From Candidatus Bathyarchaeota archaeon (GTDB taxonomy: Archaea; Thermoproteota; Bathyarchaeia; Bathyarchaeales; Bathycorpusculaceae), in NCBI GenBank assembly GCA_030668645.1, contig DAOVFC010000033.1, forward strand, positions 1 to 6,413: a DNA stretch of 6,413 nt, read 5' to 3'. The notes below the pieces were generated by a model. The model saw nothing but the letters and a program-made list of their open reading frames with translations. It ran no database searches and was not told the origin of the DNA. Made by a program: the position numbers and the translations under genes. Position 1 is the stretch's first letter. Each line of letters begins with the position of its first letter. Positions 1-5,252 of the stretch are shown piece by piece.

Positions 1-789
1 CATTTCAGCCAGAATTTTTCTGGCTTCCTCATGGTTTTTATTTGCGATTACGTTTATCGCGAATTTCTCGTTTCTGTTTGCAGACGCTTGTATTTCAAAG
101 TATCCGGGCTGGTAGCAGTCATCCAAACAGCTCTCTCCACGCGCGGCTTCTTCGCGGAAGTAGATCTTTTCAATCCACTTTCCGCCTTTTGAAAAGTAGT
201 GTCCATGCGTCGATGTCATGATCAGCGTAGACTGCGGAACGAAACGAGCGTCCACTTCCCTGTTGGTTTGTTCTTGAACGAAGTCCCACGAGAGTCTCTG
301 TCTGTCCGTGGTTGAGTGGAAATGTCTGGAGTTTATGAGTGGAAAAACTCGGATCTTGACATCAAAATCGTTCATGTTTAAAACGTTATAAACGGTTACA
401 ACTGCGTTTTTTCCATAGGGCATGAAAATTGTTTTTTGCACTTCCACGTTTTGCACAGCGTAGGTGTACTTTGGTAGAGGAGAGAGCGAAAACCCTTTGA
501 GATAATGGTGTCCTTTCGGGAAAATCTCGTTTTGGAACTCGTTGGCGCCAAGCGGATAGATGTTGCTTCCTATGCTTATCTCTTCGTCAAGTTTTGATAG
601 GCATACTCTGCGGTCTCTTGGCGGATTGAAGGCAGCAACGAGCAGACCGTGATATTTCCTCGTGTTTATGCCCAAAACCGTGGAGGAAGCGTATCCTCCT
701 AAGCCGTTGGTTATGATCCACTCTTTTTGGATTGCATCTTCAAACCTTGAAAGCGTCTCTCGGCTGAGCTTTATGGTTGGCAGTTTCAT
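1..789 (-). CDS. Glycogen debranching enzyme (archaeal type), N-terminal part, cut by window edge
   Basis: Translating the minus strand from an ATG at 789 gives 263 residues open to the left edge; the C-terminal part lies outside. The N-terminus carries the signature of the archaeal/bacterial glycogen debranching enzyme N-terminal domain: EWIITNGLGGYASST at residues 23-37, TRKYHGLLVA at 43-52, then PPRDR and SKLDEEI around 57-71. Family members act as amylo-alpha-1,6-glucosidases that remove branch stubs from glycogen in the cytoplasm. The catalytic (alpha/alpha)6-barrel with its acidic residues would be in the missing part, so activity cannot be judged. The start codon shares one base with the stop codon of the upstream DUF89 gene (TAATG). 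No convincing Shine-Dalgarno precedes it, so translational coupling is likely. It is the last visible gene of the tpiA-DUF89-debranching run. Family assignment is strong; exact substrate preference is inferred. Confidence 0.88.
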   Translation of the reverse strand, partial: MKLPTIKLSRETLSRFEDAIQKEWIITNGLGGYASSTVLGINTRKYHGLLVAAFNPPRDRRVCLSKLDEEISIGSNIYPLGANEFQNEIFPKGHHYLKGFSLSPLPKYTYAVQNVEVQKTIFMPYGKNAVVTVYNVLNMNDFDVKIRVFPLINSRHFHSTTDRQRLSWDFVQEQTNREVDARFVPQSTLIMTSTHGHYFSKGGKWIEKIYFREEAARGESCLDDCYQPGYFEIQASANRNEKFAINVIANKNHEEARKILAEM

Positions 790-1670
790 TACGGCATCAA
801 CATTGCAACGTTTTTATCCCTCGGCACGCTGAAGTAGTTTGCCACGGGATTACATTTCGTTCTAAACAGCAAGGCGTGGGGCTTTTTCAGTTTGTATTCT
901 GTTAAGGTTTCGGCGTATCCCATGCCCTTCGCAAAGATCAGGTCAACAGAGTTGTAGACTTCTGAGAACTCCACTGAAACTTCTTTCAGCGACAAACCAA
1001 CGGCATCCGTCCCCGTTGTTATGATTTTATCTGCGATTTTGCCAATCCCAGAAGCCTCCGCATCTTCTAAGGTGGCATCGTTAAGCACGGGTCCACCTTT
1101 GACTCCTACTATAACCTCAACACCCATATTTTTCAGCTGTTCAACAAGCAACTTGTCAAAAACGATTTCGCCAGCGTTGTCCACCAAATAAAGGACGGTG
1201 TGCGCCTTTTTGGCTAGTTCATAAACCTTGTTGATGTCGTCTATAACCAAGTCCTTCTCGGCGTTCTTGAACGTCTTTCTCAAACCTCTGAACGTGAATC
1301 TGTGACCTGGAATATGAAATTCCATTATGTTCCCCACTATGGCGCATAAACACGCCTTTTTGAACCGGTCCTGCTGCGCAAAGCCTTCTTCAACGATTTT
1401 TCTGACTGAGGGCAGAAGTTCTAGGGCTTTTTCGTTGCTCATTCTCTTGCTCCTTCTGTACGGGTCGTCGTTGCCCGTGATTCTCTTTATCAAGCGGTCT
1501 CTTTTAGTGCCTAGGCCTGCCGGAACCGCCGTGGCTCTGAACTCTCTGCTCAGCAGTCGTAAGAGCTCAACCATCGCTCTGAAACGTAGGGCTGGGTTTG
1601 TCGTGGCTTCTATGGCTTCTGCACAGCCTCTGTGAACTATGCACGCGGCGCATTCGGCTTCAACCTTCAA
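789..1670 (-). CDS. DUF89/ARMT1-like metal-dependent phosphatase (damage-control phosphatase family)
   Basis: This 293-residue protein matches the DUF89 family as found in archaea (PH1575/AF1104-like). Visible hallmarks are an N-terminal CxxC (C7, C10), a GN segment in a helix (G113-N114), the DNAGE metal-site motif at 164-168 followed by FDKLL, an ND pair at 197-198 in KGGPVLNDAT, a TGTDAVG loop at 219-225, and AKGMGYAET near 247-255, where related proteins have a KGxGxxE-like motif. The family binds a divalent metal and hydrolyses phosphometabolites; some members remove damaged or reactive sugar phosphates. The substrate of this protein is unknown. Its place between tpiA and a glycogen debranching enzyme suggests a sugar phosphate, which is inference. 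The start is TTG at 1668-1670: an in-frame TAA lies two codons upstream, and the CxxC begins at residue 7, so no later start is possible. A GAAGG site 8 bases upstream supports it. Confidence 0.85.
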   Translation of the reverse strand: MKVEAECAACIVHRGCAEAIEATTNPALRFRAMVELLRLLSREFRATAVPAGLGTKRDRLIKRITGNDDPYRRSKRMSNEKALELLPSVRKIVEEGFAQQDRFKKACLCAIVGNIMEFHIPGHRFTFRGLRKTFKNAEKDLVIDDINKVYELAKKAHTVLYLVDNAGEIVFDKLLVEQLKNMGVEVIVGVKGGPVLNDATLEDAEASGIGKIADKIITTGTDAVGLSLKEVSVEFSEVYNSVDLIFAKGMGYAETLTEYKLKKPHALLFRTKCNPVANYFSVPRDKNVAMLMP

Positions 1671-1678
1671 AGTTTAAA

Positions 1679-1683
1679 CCTTC
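1679..1683 (-). promoter_or_regulatory. Ribosome binding site for the DUF89 gene
   Basis: On the minus strand GAAGG ends 8 bases before the TTG start at 1670. It overlaps the tpiA stop codon (TAG, 1683-1685), so ribosomes ending tpiA would cover it. It supports the unusual TTG start. Confidence 0.55.
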
Positions 1684-2375
1684 TAGGCTTTCGTTGTTGC
1701 TTCTGCAAATTCACATAAAACATCGTATGGGTCTTTCGCCTTCACGATGCCGCTTGCAACCAGAACTCCTCGTGTGCCAAGCCTTAAAGCCGCGGCAACA
1801 TCTTCTCCACTAGTTATGCCAGCGCCGCACAGTATCGTGACCTTTGGATTAACCTCTCTGACAAGTCTAACGGTGTCCGTGACAACTTCGGGTTTCGCCT
1901 TCGAAACCGAGATTCCCGTACCTATCAGCTCCGGCGGCTCAACAGCTATGATATCTGGTTTGAGGGTTGCCACCGCCGCGCTTATGCTTGGGTTGTTGGC
2001 ACACACAACGGAGAGCAGACCGCTTTCCCGTGTTTTTTTGATTACCCTGTCAATATCTGACAGCTTAAGCTGCCTTTCAGAATGGTTAATCAGTGTTCCA
2101 ACCGCTCCAGCTTCTTTCACGGATTCCGCCAGAACATGCCCGGTATGACTGCCAGGCTGGACAGGATCTATATGCTGAGCGAAGATCGGGATGTTCACGG
2201 CTTCTGCAACGGCTGCTATATCTGCAAACTGAGGAGCCACTCCTATGGAGACCTTTGTTTCAACACTTACCCTTTCGGCTTCTTTCGCCAGTTTCACAGC
2301 TTTTTCACCAGTTGCTACCAGATATGTTTTGAAATTTACTATTATCAGTGGTGTCTGAATGTTCTCTGTAACCAT
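1683..2375 (-). CDS. tpiA: Triosephosphate isomerase, archaeal type
   Basis: It interconverts dihydroxyacetone phosphate and glyceraldehyde 3-phosphate in cytoplasmic glycolysis/gluconeogenesis. The 230 residues fit the short archaeal form (about 225, compared with about 250 in bacteria), which is typically tetrameric. Catalytic residues are all visible: N14 and K16 in NFKTY, H98 in INHSER, and E146 in AVEPPELIGTG (144-154). Phosphate-binding loops are the IGTG at 151-154, CGAGI at 183-187 and GVLVASGI at 203-210. The start is ATG at 2375 with a GGTGA Shine-Dalgarno four bases upstream. The DUF89 gene begins 12 bases after its stop, so the two are probably cotranscribed. Upstream, 140 bp separate it from pdaD, which leaves room for its own promoter. 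Nothing indicates damage or transfer. The call is secure. Confidence 0.97.
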   Translation of the reverse strand: MVTENIQTPLIIVNFKTYLVATGEKAVKLAKEAERVSVETKVSIGVAPQFADIAAVAEAVNIPIFAQHIDPVQPGSHTGHVLAESVKEAGAVGTLINHSERQLKLSDIDRVIKKTRESGLLSVVCANNPSISAAVATLKPDIIAVEPPELIGTGISVSKAKPEVVTDTVRLVREVNPKVTILCGAGITSGEDVAAALRLGTRGVLVASGIVKAKDPYDVLCEFAEATTKA

Positions 2376-2423
2376 ACTTTCACCGATATAAGGTTAATTC
2401 CAACTGTTAATATGATTTTGGAA
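2376..2423 (-). promoter_or_regulatory. Putative promoter, ribosome binding site and possible operator of tpiA
   Basis: On the minus strand GGTGA (2380-2384) is a good Shine-Dalgarno for tpiA. About 22 bases farther up, CATATTAAC (2406-2414) could be a TATA box, which would put transcription start near 2380-2388 and give a very short leader. Two 6-base arms, TTCCAA (2398-2403) and TTGGAA (2418-2423), form an inverted repeat with a 14-base spacer that encloses the TATA-like stretch, as an operator might. A second AT-rich stretch, TTATAT (2387-2392), is too near the start to be the TATA box unless the gene starts elsewhere. The ribosome site is convincing; the promoter and operator are tentative. 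Confidence 0.35.
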
Positions 2424-2469
2424 CGAGACTGAATCTACGAACGGTTAAGCGAAATATGGTGGAAGATTT

Positions 2470-2485
2470 GCTTCAAAAAGTCTTT
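2470..2485 (-). terminator. Possible weak T-rich terminator after pdaD
   Basis: On the minus strand a T5 run (2475-2479) lies about 40 bases after the pdaD stop, in a stretch of the form GACTTTTTGAAG. Archaeal termination often uses T-rich tracts without strong hairpins. The tract is short and no stable stem is seen, so this is a weak suggestion. The rest of the 140-bp gap holds only the putative tpiA promoter. Confidence 0.2.
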
Positions 2486-2515
2486 CAAATTGGAGTATCC
2501 TTGGGAAGAGGGCTG

Positions 2516-3067
2516 CTAGTTTTTCTCTGGTACAAAAACGGCTGCTGATATAACCGTTGTCCACAAGCCGTTCTTGCCACCTATCGCAGACTGCGTTATG
2601 TTCGTGGTTTTTATGATCAGTTCGCTGGTTTTGAACAGCTGTTTTCTCTCGTCCCAAGCGGTTTCAGGGTCAAACGTGACTCCCATGGTTGTAGCCAGCA
2701 TGGTCGCAGCCAAGTCCTCGGCGTAGTCTCCAGCCACCTCATCCGTTTCCCCAAAGGAGTGATGTTCTGAGAGGTAGCCATAGCTCCTCTTACTCGTTGG
2801 AATTGCAACGCCTATCGACGCAGCGATTAACCTGTGCGGCTCGCACGTTGCGTTTTTAGCCATAACAACAAACGTTATCTCGCCCGGTTCCAGCATTTTT
2901 AATCCCTTCTCTTTCGAGATCCGTTTGCATCCGGGCGGCACTATGCTTGAGACTTCCACTATGTTACATTGTTGTATGCCCGCGTCTTTCAACGCTAGCT
3001 CGAAGGATTGCAAACGTTCTTTGTGCTTGCCTACGCCTTTCGTCAAGAAGAAGTATTTAGGAATCAT
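2516..3067 (-). CDS. pdaD: Pyruvoyl-dependent arginine decarboxylase (proenzyme)
   Basis: It decarboxylates arginine to agmatine, the first step of archaeal polyamine synthesis; agmatine is also the donor for agmatidine in archaeal tRNA-Ile2. The 183-residue proenzyme belongs to the PvlArgDC family, which cleaves itself at a Ser-Ser bond to create a pyruvoyl cofactor. The cleavage site is visible as EVSSIVPPG, with S40-S41 matching S52-S53 of the Methanocaldococcus jannaschii enzyme. E101 in YLSEHHS aligns with its catalytic E109. The AASIGVAIP segment (82-90) matches the family core. The C-terminal part from about 145 (TSELIIKTTNITQ) is the terminal beta region. The start is ATG at 3067; an in-frame TGA five codons upstream excludes a longer form. 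Shine-Dalgarno support is weak (GTGAG, 11 bases upstream), consistent with a leaderless or short-leader mRNA. It diverges from orc1 across a 124-bp gap. Confidence 0.95.
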   Translation of the reverse strand: MIPKYFFLTKGVGKHKERLQSFELALKDAGIQQCNIVEVSSIVPPGCKRISKEKGLKMLEPGEITFVVMAKNATCEPHRLIAASIGVAIPTSKRSYGYLSEHHSFGETDEVAGDYAEDLAATMLATTMGVTFDPETAWDERKQLFKTSELIIKTTNITQSAIGGKNGLWTTVISAAVFVPEKN

Positions 3068-3087
3068 TTCGCATACTACTCACACAA

Positions 3088-3107
3088 TCGGTTTATTAGT
3101 CTTTTGT
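3088..3107 (-). promoter_or_regulatory. Putative pdaD promoter (BRE/TATA-like)
   Basis: Reading on the minus strand, a purine/A-rich stretch AAACAAAAGA is followed by CTAATAAAC (3091-3099), about 25-30 bases before the pdaD ATG. This fits a BRE plus TATA box of a leaderless or nearly leaderless archaeal transcript. It overlaps the origin-box-like sequence described separately. Support is by position and composition only. Confidence 0.3.
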
Positions 3108-3120
3108 TTCCATCAGAAAT
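3101..3120 (-). other. Sequence resembling an archaeal origin recognition box
   Basis: On the minus strand this reads TTTCTGATGGAAACAAAAG, which resembles, from memory, the core of archaeal origin recognition boxes (TTCCAGTGGAAAC followed by an A/G-rich tail). It lies in the gap next to orc1, where such boxes usually occur. Only one copy is seen in the gap, the usual run of Gs at the end is missing, and it overlaps the likely pdaD promoter, so chance or promoter function remains possible. Confidence 0.3.
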
Positions 3121-3134
3121 CTGTGAGACACCGT

Positions 3135-3150
3135 TTTTTCTAGGGAAAAA
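3135..3150. repeat. AT-rich inverted repeat in the pdaD-orc1 gap
   Basis: TTTTTC (3135-3140) and GAAAAA (3145-3150) are exact inverted arms around TAGG. It lies 42 bases before the orc1 start. It could be part of the orc1 promoter (the A-rich GGGAAAAAGATAAC at 3143-3156 is about where a BRE/TATA would be), an operator, an unwinding element, or simple A/T-tract coincidence. The repeat itself is directly visible; its function is not. Confidence 0.4.
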
Positions 3151-3178
3151 GATAACAAGGGCTTAGACTTAATGTTCT

Positions 3179-3183
3179 GAGGG
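3179..3183 (+). promoter_or_regulatory. Ribosome binding site for orc1
   Basis: GAGGG ends 8 bases before the TTG codon at 3192. It is the main support for TTG initiation, together with the conserved N-terminal residues (VFRDE, YVPHKLPHRD) that begin only a few codons later. Confidence 0.5.
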
Positions 3184-3191
3184 TTAGCTGT

Positions 3192-4376
3192 TTGTCTCCG
3201 TATGGAAGCGTGTTCAGAGATGAAACAAAGCTTGACATCAACTACGTTCCCCACAAACTGCCGCACAGAGATGCTGAACTGCACTTGCTGAAAGAATTTT
3301 TCAGTTTCATCCTGAAAACTCCGAGTAAGATGACTCAGAGGGTCATAATAACCGGAAAAGTCGGCGCAGGCAAGACTGTGCTTTCCCAACGCTTCGGAGC
3401 AGACATTACTCGTGAAGCAGGTAAACACGGAATAAACCTCCGCTACGCTCATGTCAACTGCCGCGAATACCGTGGAAGCCTCTTCCTCATCCTGCATCAC
3501 GTGGTCTCCGTTTTTCATCCGAATTTTCCGAGACGCGGCTATTCCGCCGAGGAGCTTCTGCGCATTCTTTTGCAAATTCTGGACGAGGAGAACGCCTACG
3601 TTATTCTCGCCTTGGATGAGTTTGAAAGTCTTGTTGAGAGGGAGGGCTCAGACGCTGTTTACAAGCTTACCCGCGTACACGAAGCAAGACAGGATAAGCC
3701 TCAGAGACTTTCGTTCGTATGCATCTTGCGAAACCTAAAAATAACTGAGCGGTTAGACGCCAGCACACGCAGCACATTGCAATCTAACATAATCAACCTT
3801 GACGGATACTCAAAACGGCAGCTTAAAGATATTCTTGACGACCGGGTTTTCCTCGCCTTTAAACCTTCAACCGTGCCTGAAGACACCGTGGATTCAACCG
3901 CTGAACTTGCGTTCGCCCAGGGTGGAAACGCTCGGTTCGGCATAGAATTGCTTTGGAGAGCTGGAAAATACGCAGACGCCGAAGACTTAGGCACTGTTAT
4001 TCCAGAGTGTGTCCGTAAAGCTGTTTCAAGCGTATATCCCCTTATGCGTAAAAGCGAGTTAGCAACCCTGAGCCTACACGAGAAGCTGCTTCTGTTAGGT
4101 ATAGCAAGGTTTTTTAAGGAAAGCCAAAACGCCTATGTTTCTCTGGCTGAGGCTGAAAAAGCCTACGCCGTTGCCTGCGAAGAATTCAGCGCGCAGCCGC
4201 ACGGTCACACGCAACTATGGAAACACCTGCAGATGCTTTCCGCCTTCGGAATCGTCGAAACGAAGGTTTCAGCGGCTGGTTCACGTGGAAGATCAACGCT
4301 TATATCCCTGCCTCGAATTTCAGCATACGAACTGGAGAAGGAACTATGCGCTCTCTTAGGGCATACTAAAACATGA
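3192..4376 (+). CDS. orc1: Orc1/Cdc6-type DNA replication initiator ATPase
   Basis: This AAA+ protein of 394 residues would bind origin DNA and help load the MCM helicase. The N-terminal YVPHKLPHRDAEL (18-30) is typical of archaeal Orc1/Cdc6. Walker A is GKVGAGKT (55-62, K61), Walker B is ILALDEF (138-144, D142-E143), the initiator-specific segment runs through ITERLDASTRSTLQ (184-197), and the sensor-2 Arg is R248 in GGNARFGIELL. Residues from about 290 form a winged-helix DNA-binding domain, with the likely wing at GSRGRSTLISL (363-373). Length fits the family (about 380-420). One oddity is that the segment usually reading G-I-S-N-D at sensor 1 reads C-I-L-R-N (177-181). The start is TTG at 3192 with GAGGG 8 bases upstream. 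It diverges from pdaD, and the gap between may hold an origin. Which Orc1 paralog it is cannot be told. Confidence 0.92.
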   Translation: MSPYGSVFRDETKLDINYVPHKLPHRDAELHLLKEFFSFILKTPSKMTQRVIITGKVGAGKTVLSQRFGADITREAGKHGINLRYAHVNCREYRGSLFLILHHVVSVFHPNFPRRGYSAEELLRILLQILDEENAYVILALDEFESLVEREGSDAVYKLTRVHEARQDKPQRLSFVCILRNLKITERLDASTRSTLQSNIINLDGYSKRQLKDILDDRVFLAFKPSTVPEDTVDSTAELAFAQGGNARFGIELLWRAGKYADAEDLGTVIPECVRKAVSSVYPLMRKSELATLSLHEKLLLLGIARFFKESQNAYVSLAEAEKAYAVACEEFSAQPHGHTQLWKHLQMLSAFGIVETKVSAAGSRGRSTLISLPRISAYELEKELCALLGHTKT

Positions 4377-4377
4377 A

Positions 4378-4449
4378 ATGAATGGCATGGAAAGAAATAA
4401 CAAGGAAAACAACGCATATTCCGTTCTGAGAGTTCCTAAAGAGCCGTAA
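4378..4449 (+). CDS. Possible 23-codon ORF between orc1 and the winged-helix gene
   Basis: An ATG one base after the orc1 stop opens a frame MNGMERNNKENNAYSVL... of 23 residues that ends at TAA 4447-4449, only three bases before the regulator's ATG and in the same frame as it. It is hydrophilic and Asn/Lys/Glu-rich with no recognisable motif. It could be a leader peptide, a coupling ORF carrying ribosomes from orc1 to the regulator, the remnant of a longer regulator N-terminus, or chance. No clear Shine-Dalgarno is seen apart from coupling to the orc1 stop. There is no evidence that it is translated. Confidence 0.2.
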   Translation: MNGMERNNKENNAYSVLRVPKEP

Positions 4450-4452
4450 ACA

Positions 4453-4785
4453 ATGAATATAGAACAAGTCCTAGGCAGCAAACTTCGAGTGAAAATTCTA
4501 AAAATTCTAGCGCAGGTGGGTGAACTTAACGTCTCTGAAATCGCCCGCAGACTCGGCGTAAACTACAGCACCACAAAAAACCATCTGAAAATTTTGGAAG
4601 GGGAAAACATCCTACGGCACAAGGAGTTTGGAAGAATCCGCTTGTATAGGCTTAATGAAAACTCGCCCAAGGCTAAGGCTGTGCAGAAACTCATGGAAGC
4701 TTGGGAACACGCAAATAAGCACAAGACAACTTTATACTTTAACAAGCGTGGGTTGCGTTTGATCAAAGAAGAGAGAGGCAACTAG
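4453..4785 (+). CDS. Small winged-helix (ArsR-like) transcriptional regulator
   Basis: The 110-residue protein has a single winged helix-turn-helix: SKLRVKILKILA (9-20) as helix 1, LNVSEIARRLGV (25-36) as helix 2 and turn, YSTTKNHLKILEGENIL (38-54) as the recognition helix, and HKEFGRIRLYRLN (56-68) as the wing. A helical tail (72-92) may dimerise. There is no cysteine or histidine cluster for metal sensing, so the ligand is unknown. The fold is typical of archaeal ArsR-like regulators. The start is ATG at 4453; the in-frame TAA six bases upstream prevents a longer form. It lies 76 bases after orc1 and only 2 bases before moaC, which suggests that it is cotranscribed with the cofactor genes and may control them. 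That role is inference. Confidence 0.8.
   Translation: MNIEQVLGSKLRVKILKILAQVGELNVSEIARRLGVNYSTTKNHLKILEGENILRHKEFGRIRLYRLNENSPKAKAVQKLMEAWEHANKHKTTLYFNKRGLRLIKEERGN
4773..4778 (+). promoter_or_regulatory. Ribosome binding site for moaC
   Basis: GAGAGG lies inside the end of the regulator gene, 9 bases before the ATG at 4788 and 15 before a second in-frame ATG at 4794. The spacing favours the first. MoaC proteins commonly begin MVDVSGK-like, which would fit the second, so the two extra residues (MV) are uncertain. Confidence 0.5.
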
Positions 4786-4787
4786 CT

Positions 4788-5252
4788 ATGGTTATGGTTG
4801 ATGTGTCCGGTAAACCCGAAGTCCTCCGTGAAGCAACTGCAACAGGAACGATCAGGCTTAAACCAGAAACTCTGCGCTTAATCAAGGAAGAACACGTTGC
4901 AAAGGGAGACCCTGTTTACGCGGCGAAATTAGCTGGGATCTTGGCCGCTAAAAAAACGGACATCCTAATTCCGTTGTGTCATCCGTTACCAATAACCAAC
5001 GTGAAGATTCAAGTGGAGATTTTGAACAGCACCATACAGGTGACTTCCACTGTGAAAACGAACGCTAGGACAGGAGTTGAGATGGAGGCTTTGGTTGCAA
5101 CCGCCGTGAGCCTTTTAACGATCTGGGACATGGTTAAGCCGTATGAGAAAGATGCTGAGGGACAATACCCGTTCACTGCTATCGAGAACATCCGTGTGGT
5201 AAGGAAGGTTAAAGAAGGCGTTTCGAGTGAGCGAGAGCACAAAGAAGCATAA
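4788..5252 (+). CDS. moaC: Cyclic pyranopterin monophosphate synthase MoaC
   Basis: MoaC converts 3',8-cyclo-7,8-dihydro-GTP, the MoaA product, to cyclic pyranopterin monophosphate in molybdenum/tungsten cofactor synthesis. The 154 residues match the family throughout: MVDVSGK at the N-terminus (3-9), KGDPVYAAKLAGILAAKKT (39-57, with the catalytic-region K39), LIPLCHPLPITNV (60-72, H65), KTNARTGVEMEAL (90-102), and IWDMVKPYEKD (112-122) with D114 and K117 matching the D128/K131 pair of the Escherichia coli enzyme. The active enzyme is a hexamer in known members. The gene starts 2 bases after the regulator and overlaps moaB by 26 bases, so it is clearly in an operon. The residues after about 143 are charged and poorly conserved, and they are the part that overlaps moaB. 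Confidence 0.97.
   Translation: MVMVDVSGKPEVLREATATGTIRLKPETLRLIKEEHVAKGDPVYAAKLAGILAAKKTDILIPLCHPLPITNVKIQVEILNSTIQVTSTVKTNARTGVEMEALVATAVSLLTIWDMVKPYEKDAEGQYPFTAIENIRVVRKVKEGVSSEREHKEA
5214..5218 (+). promoter_or_regulatory. Ribosome binding site for moaB
   Basis: GAAGG within moaC lies 8 bases before the GTG at 5227. There is no other usable start before the conserved core (KFAVFICSTSRH), so this site decides the GTG start and the 26-base overlap. Confidence 0.5.

Noticed and set aside
1327..1813. Plus-strand open frames rich in Leu and Ser opposite the DUF89 and tpiA genes
   Set aside because: They are antisense to clearly conserved proteins and their Leu/Ser/Arg-rich composition is typical of reverse frames; the hydrophobic run is not convincing as a membrane protein.
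2445..2657. A 70-codon minus-strand frame over the end of pdaD and the following gap
   Set aside because: Most of it overlaps conserved pdaD sequence in another frame and it has no recognisable motif.
3068..3191. Possible box C/D small RNA in the pdaD-orc1 gap (TGATGG and CTGA pieces)
   Set aside because: The pieces do not form properly ordered and spaced C, D', C' and D boxes on either strand.
3096..3575. A 159-codon open frame on the minus strand opposite the start of orc1
   Set aside because: It lies antisense to well-conserved Orc1 coding sequence, shows no recognisable domain and would run across the divergent promoter gap; it is a shadow frame.
3919..3937. A second GGTGGAAACG sequence resembling an origin box core
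   Set aside because: It lies inside orc1 and encodes the conserved GGNAR sensor-2 region, which explains it.
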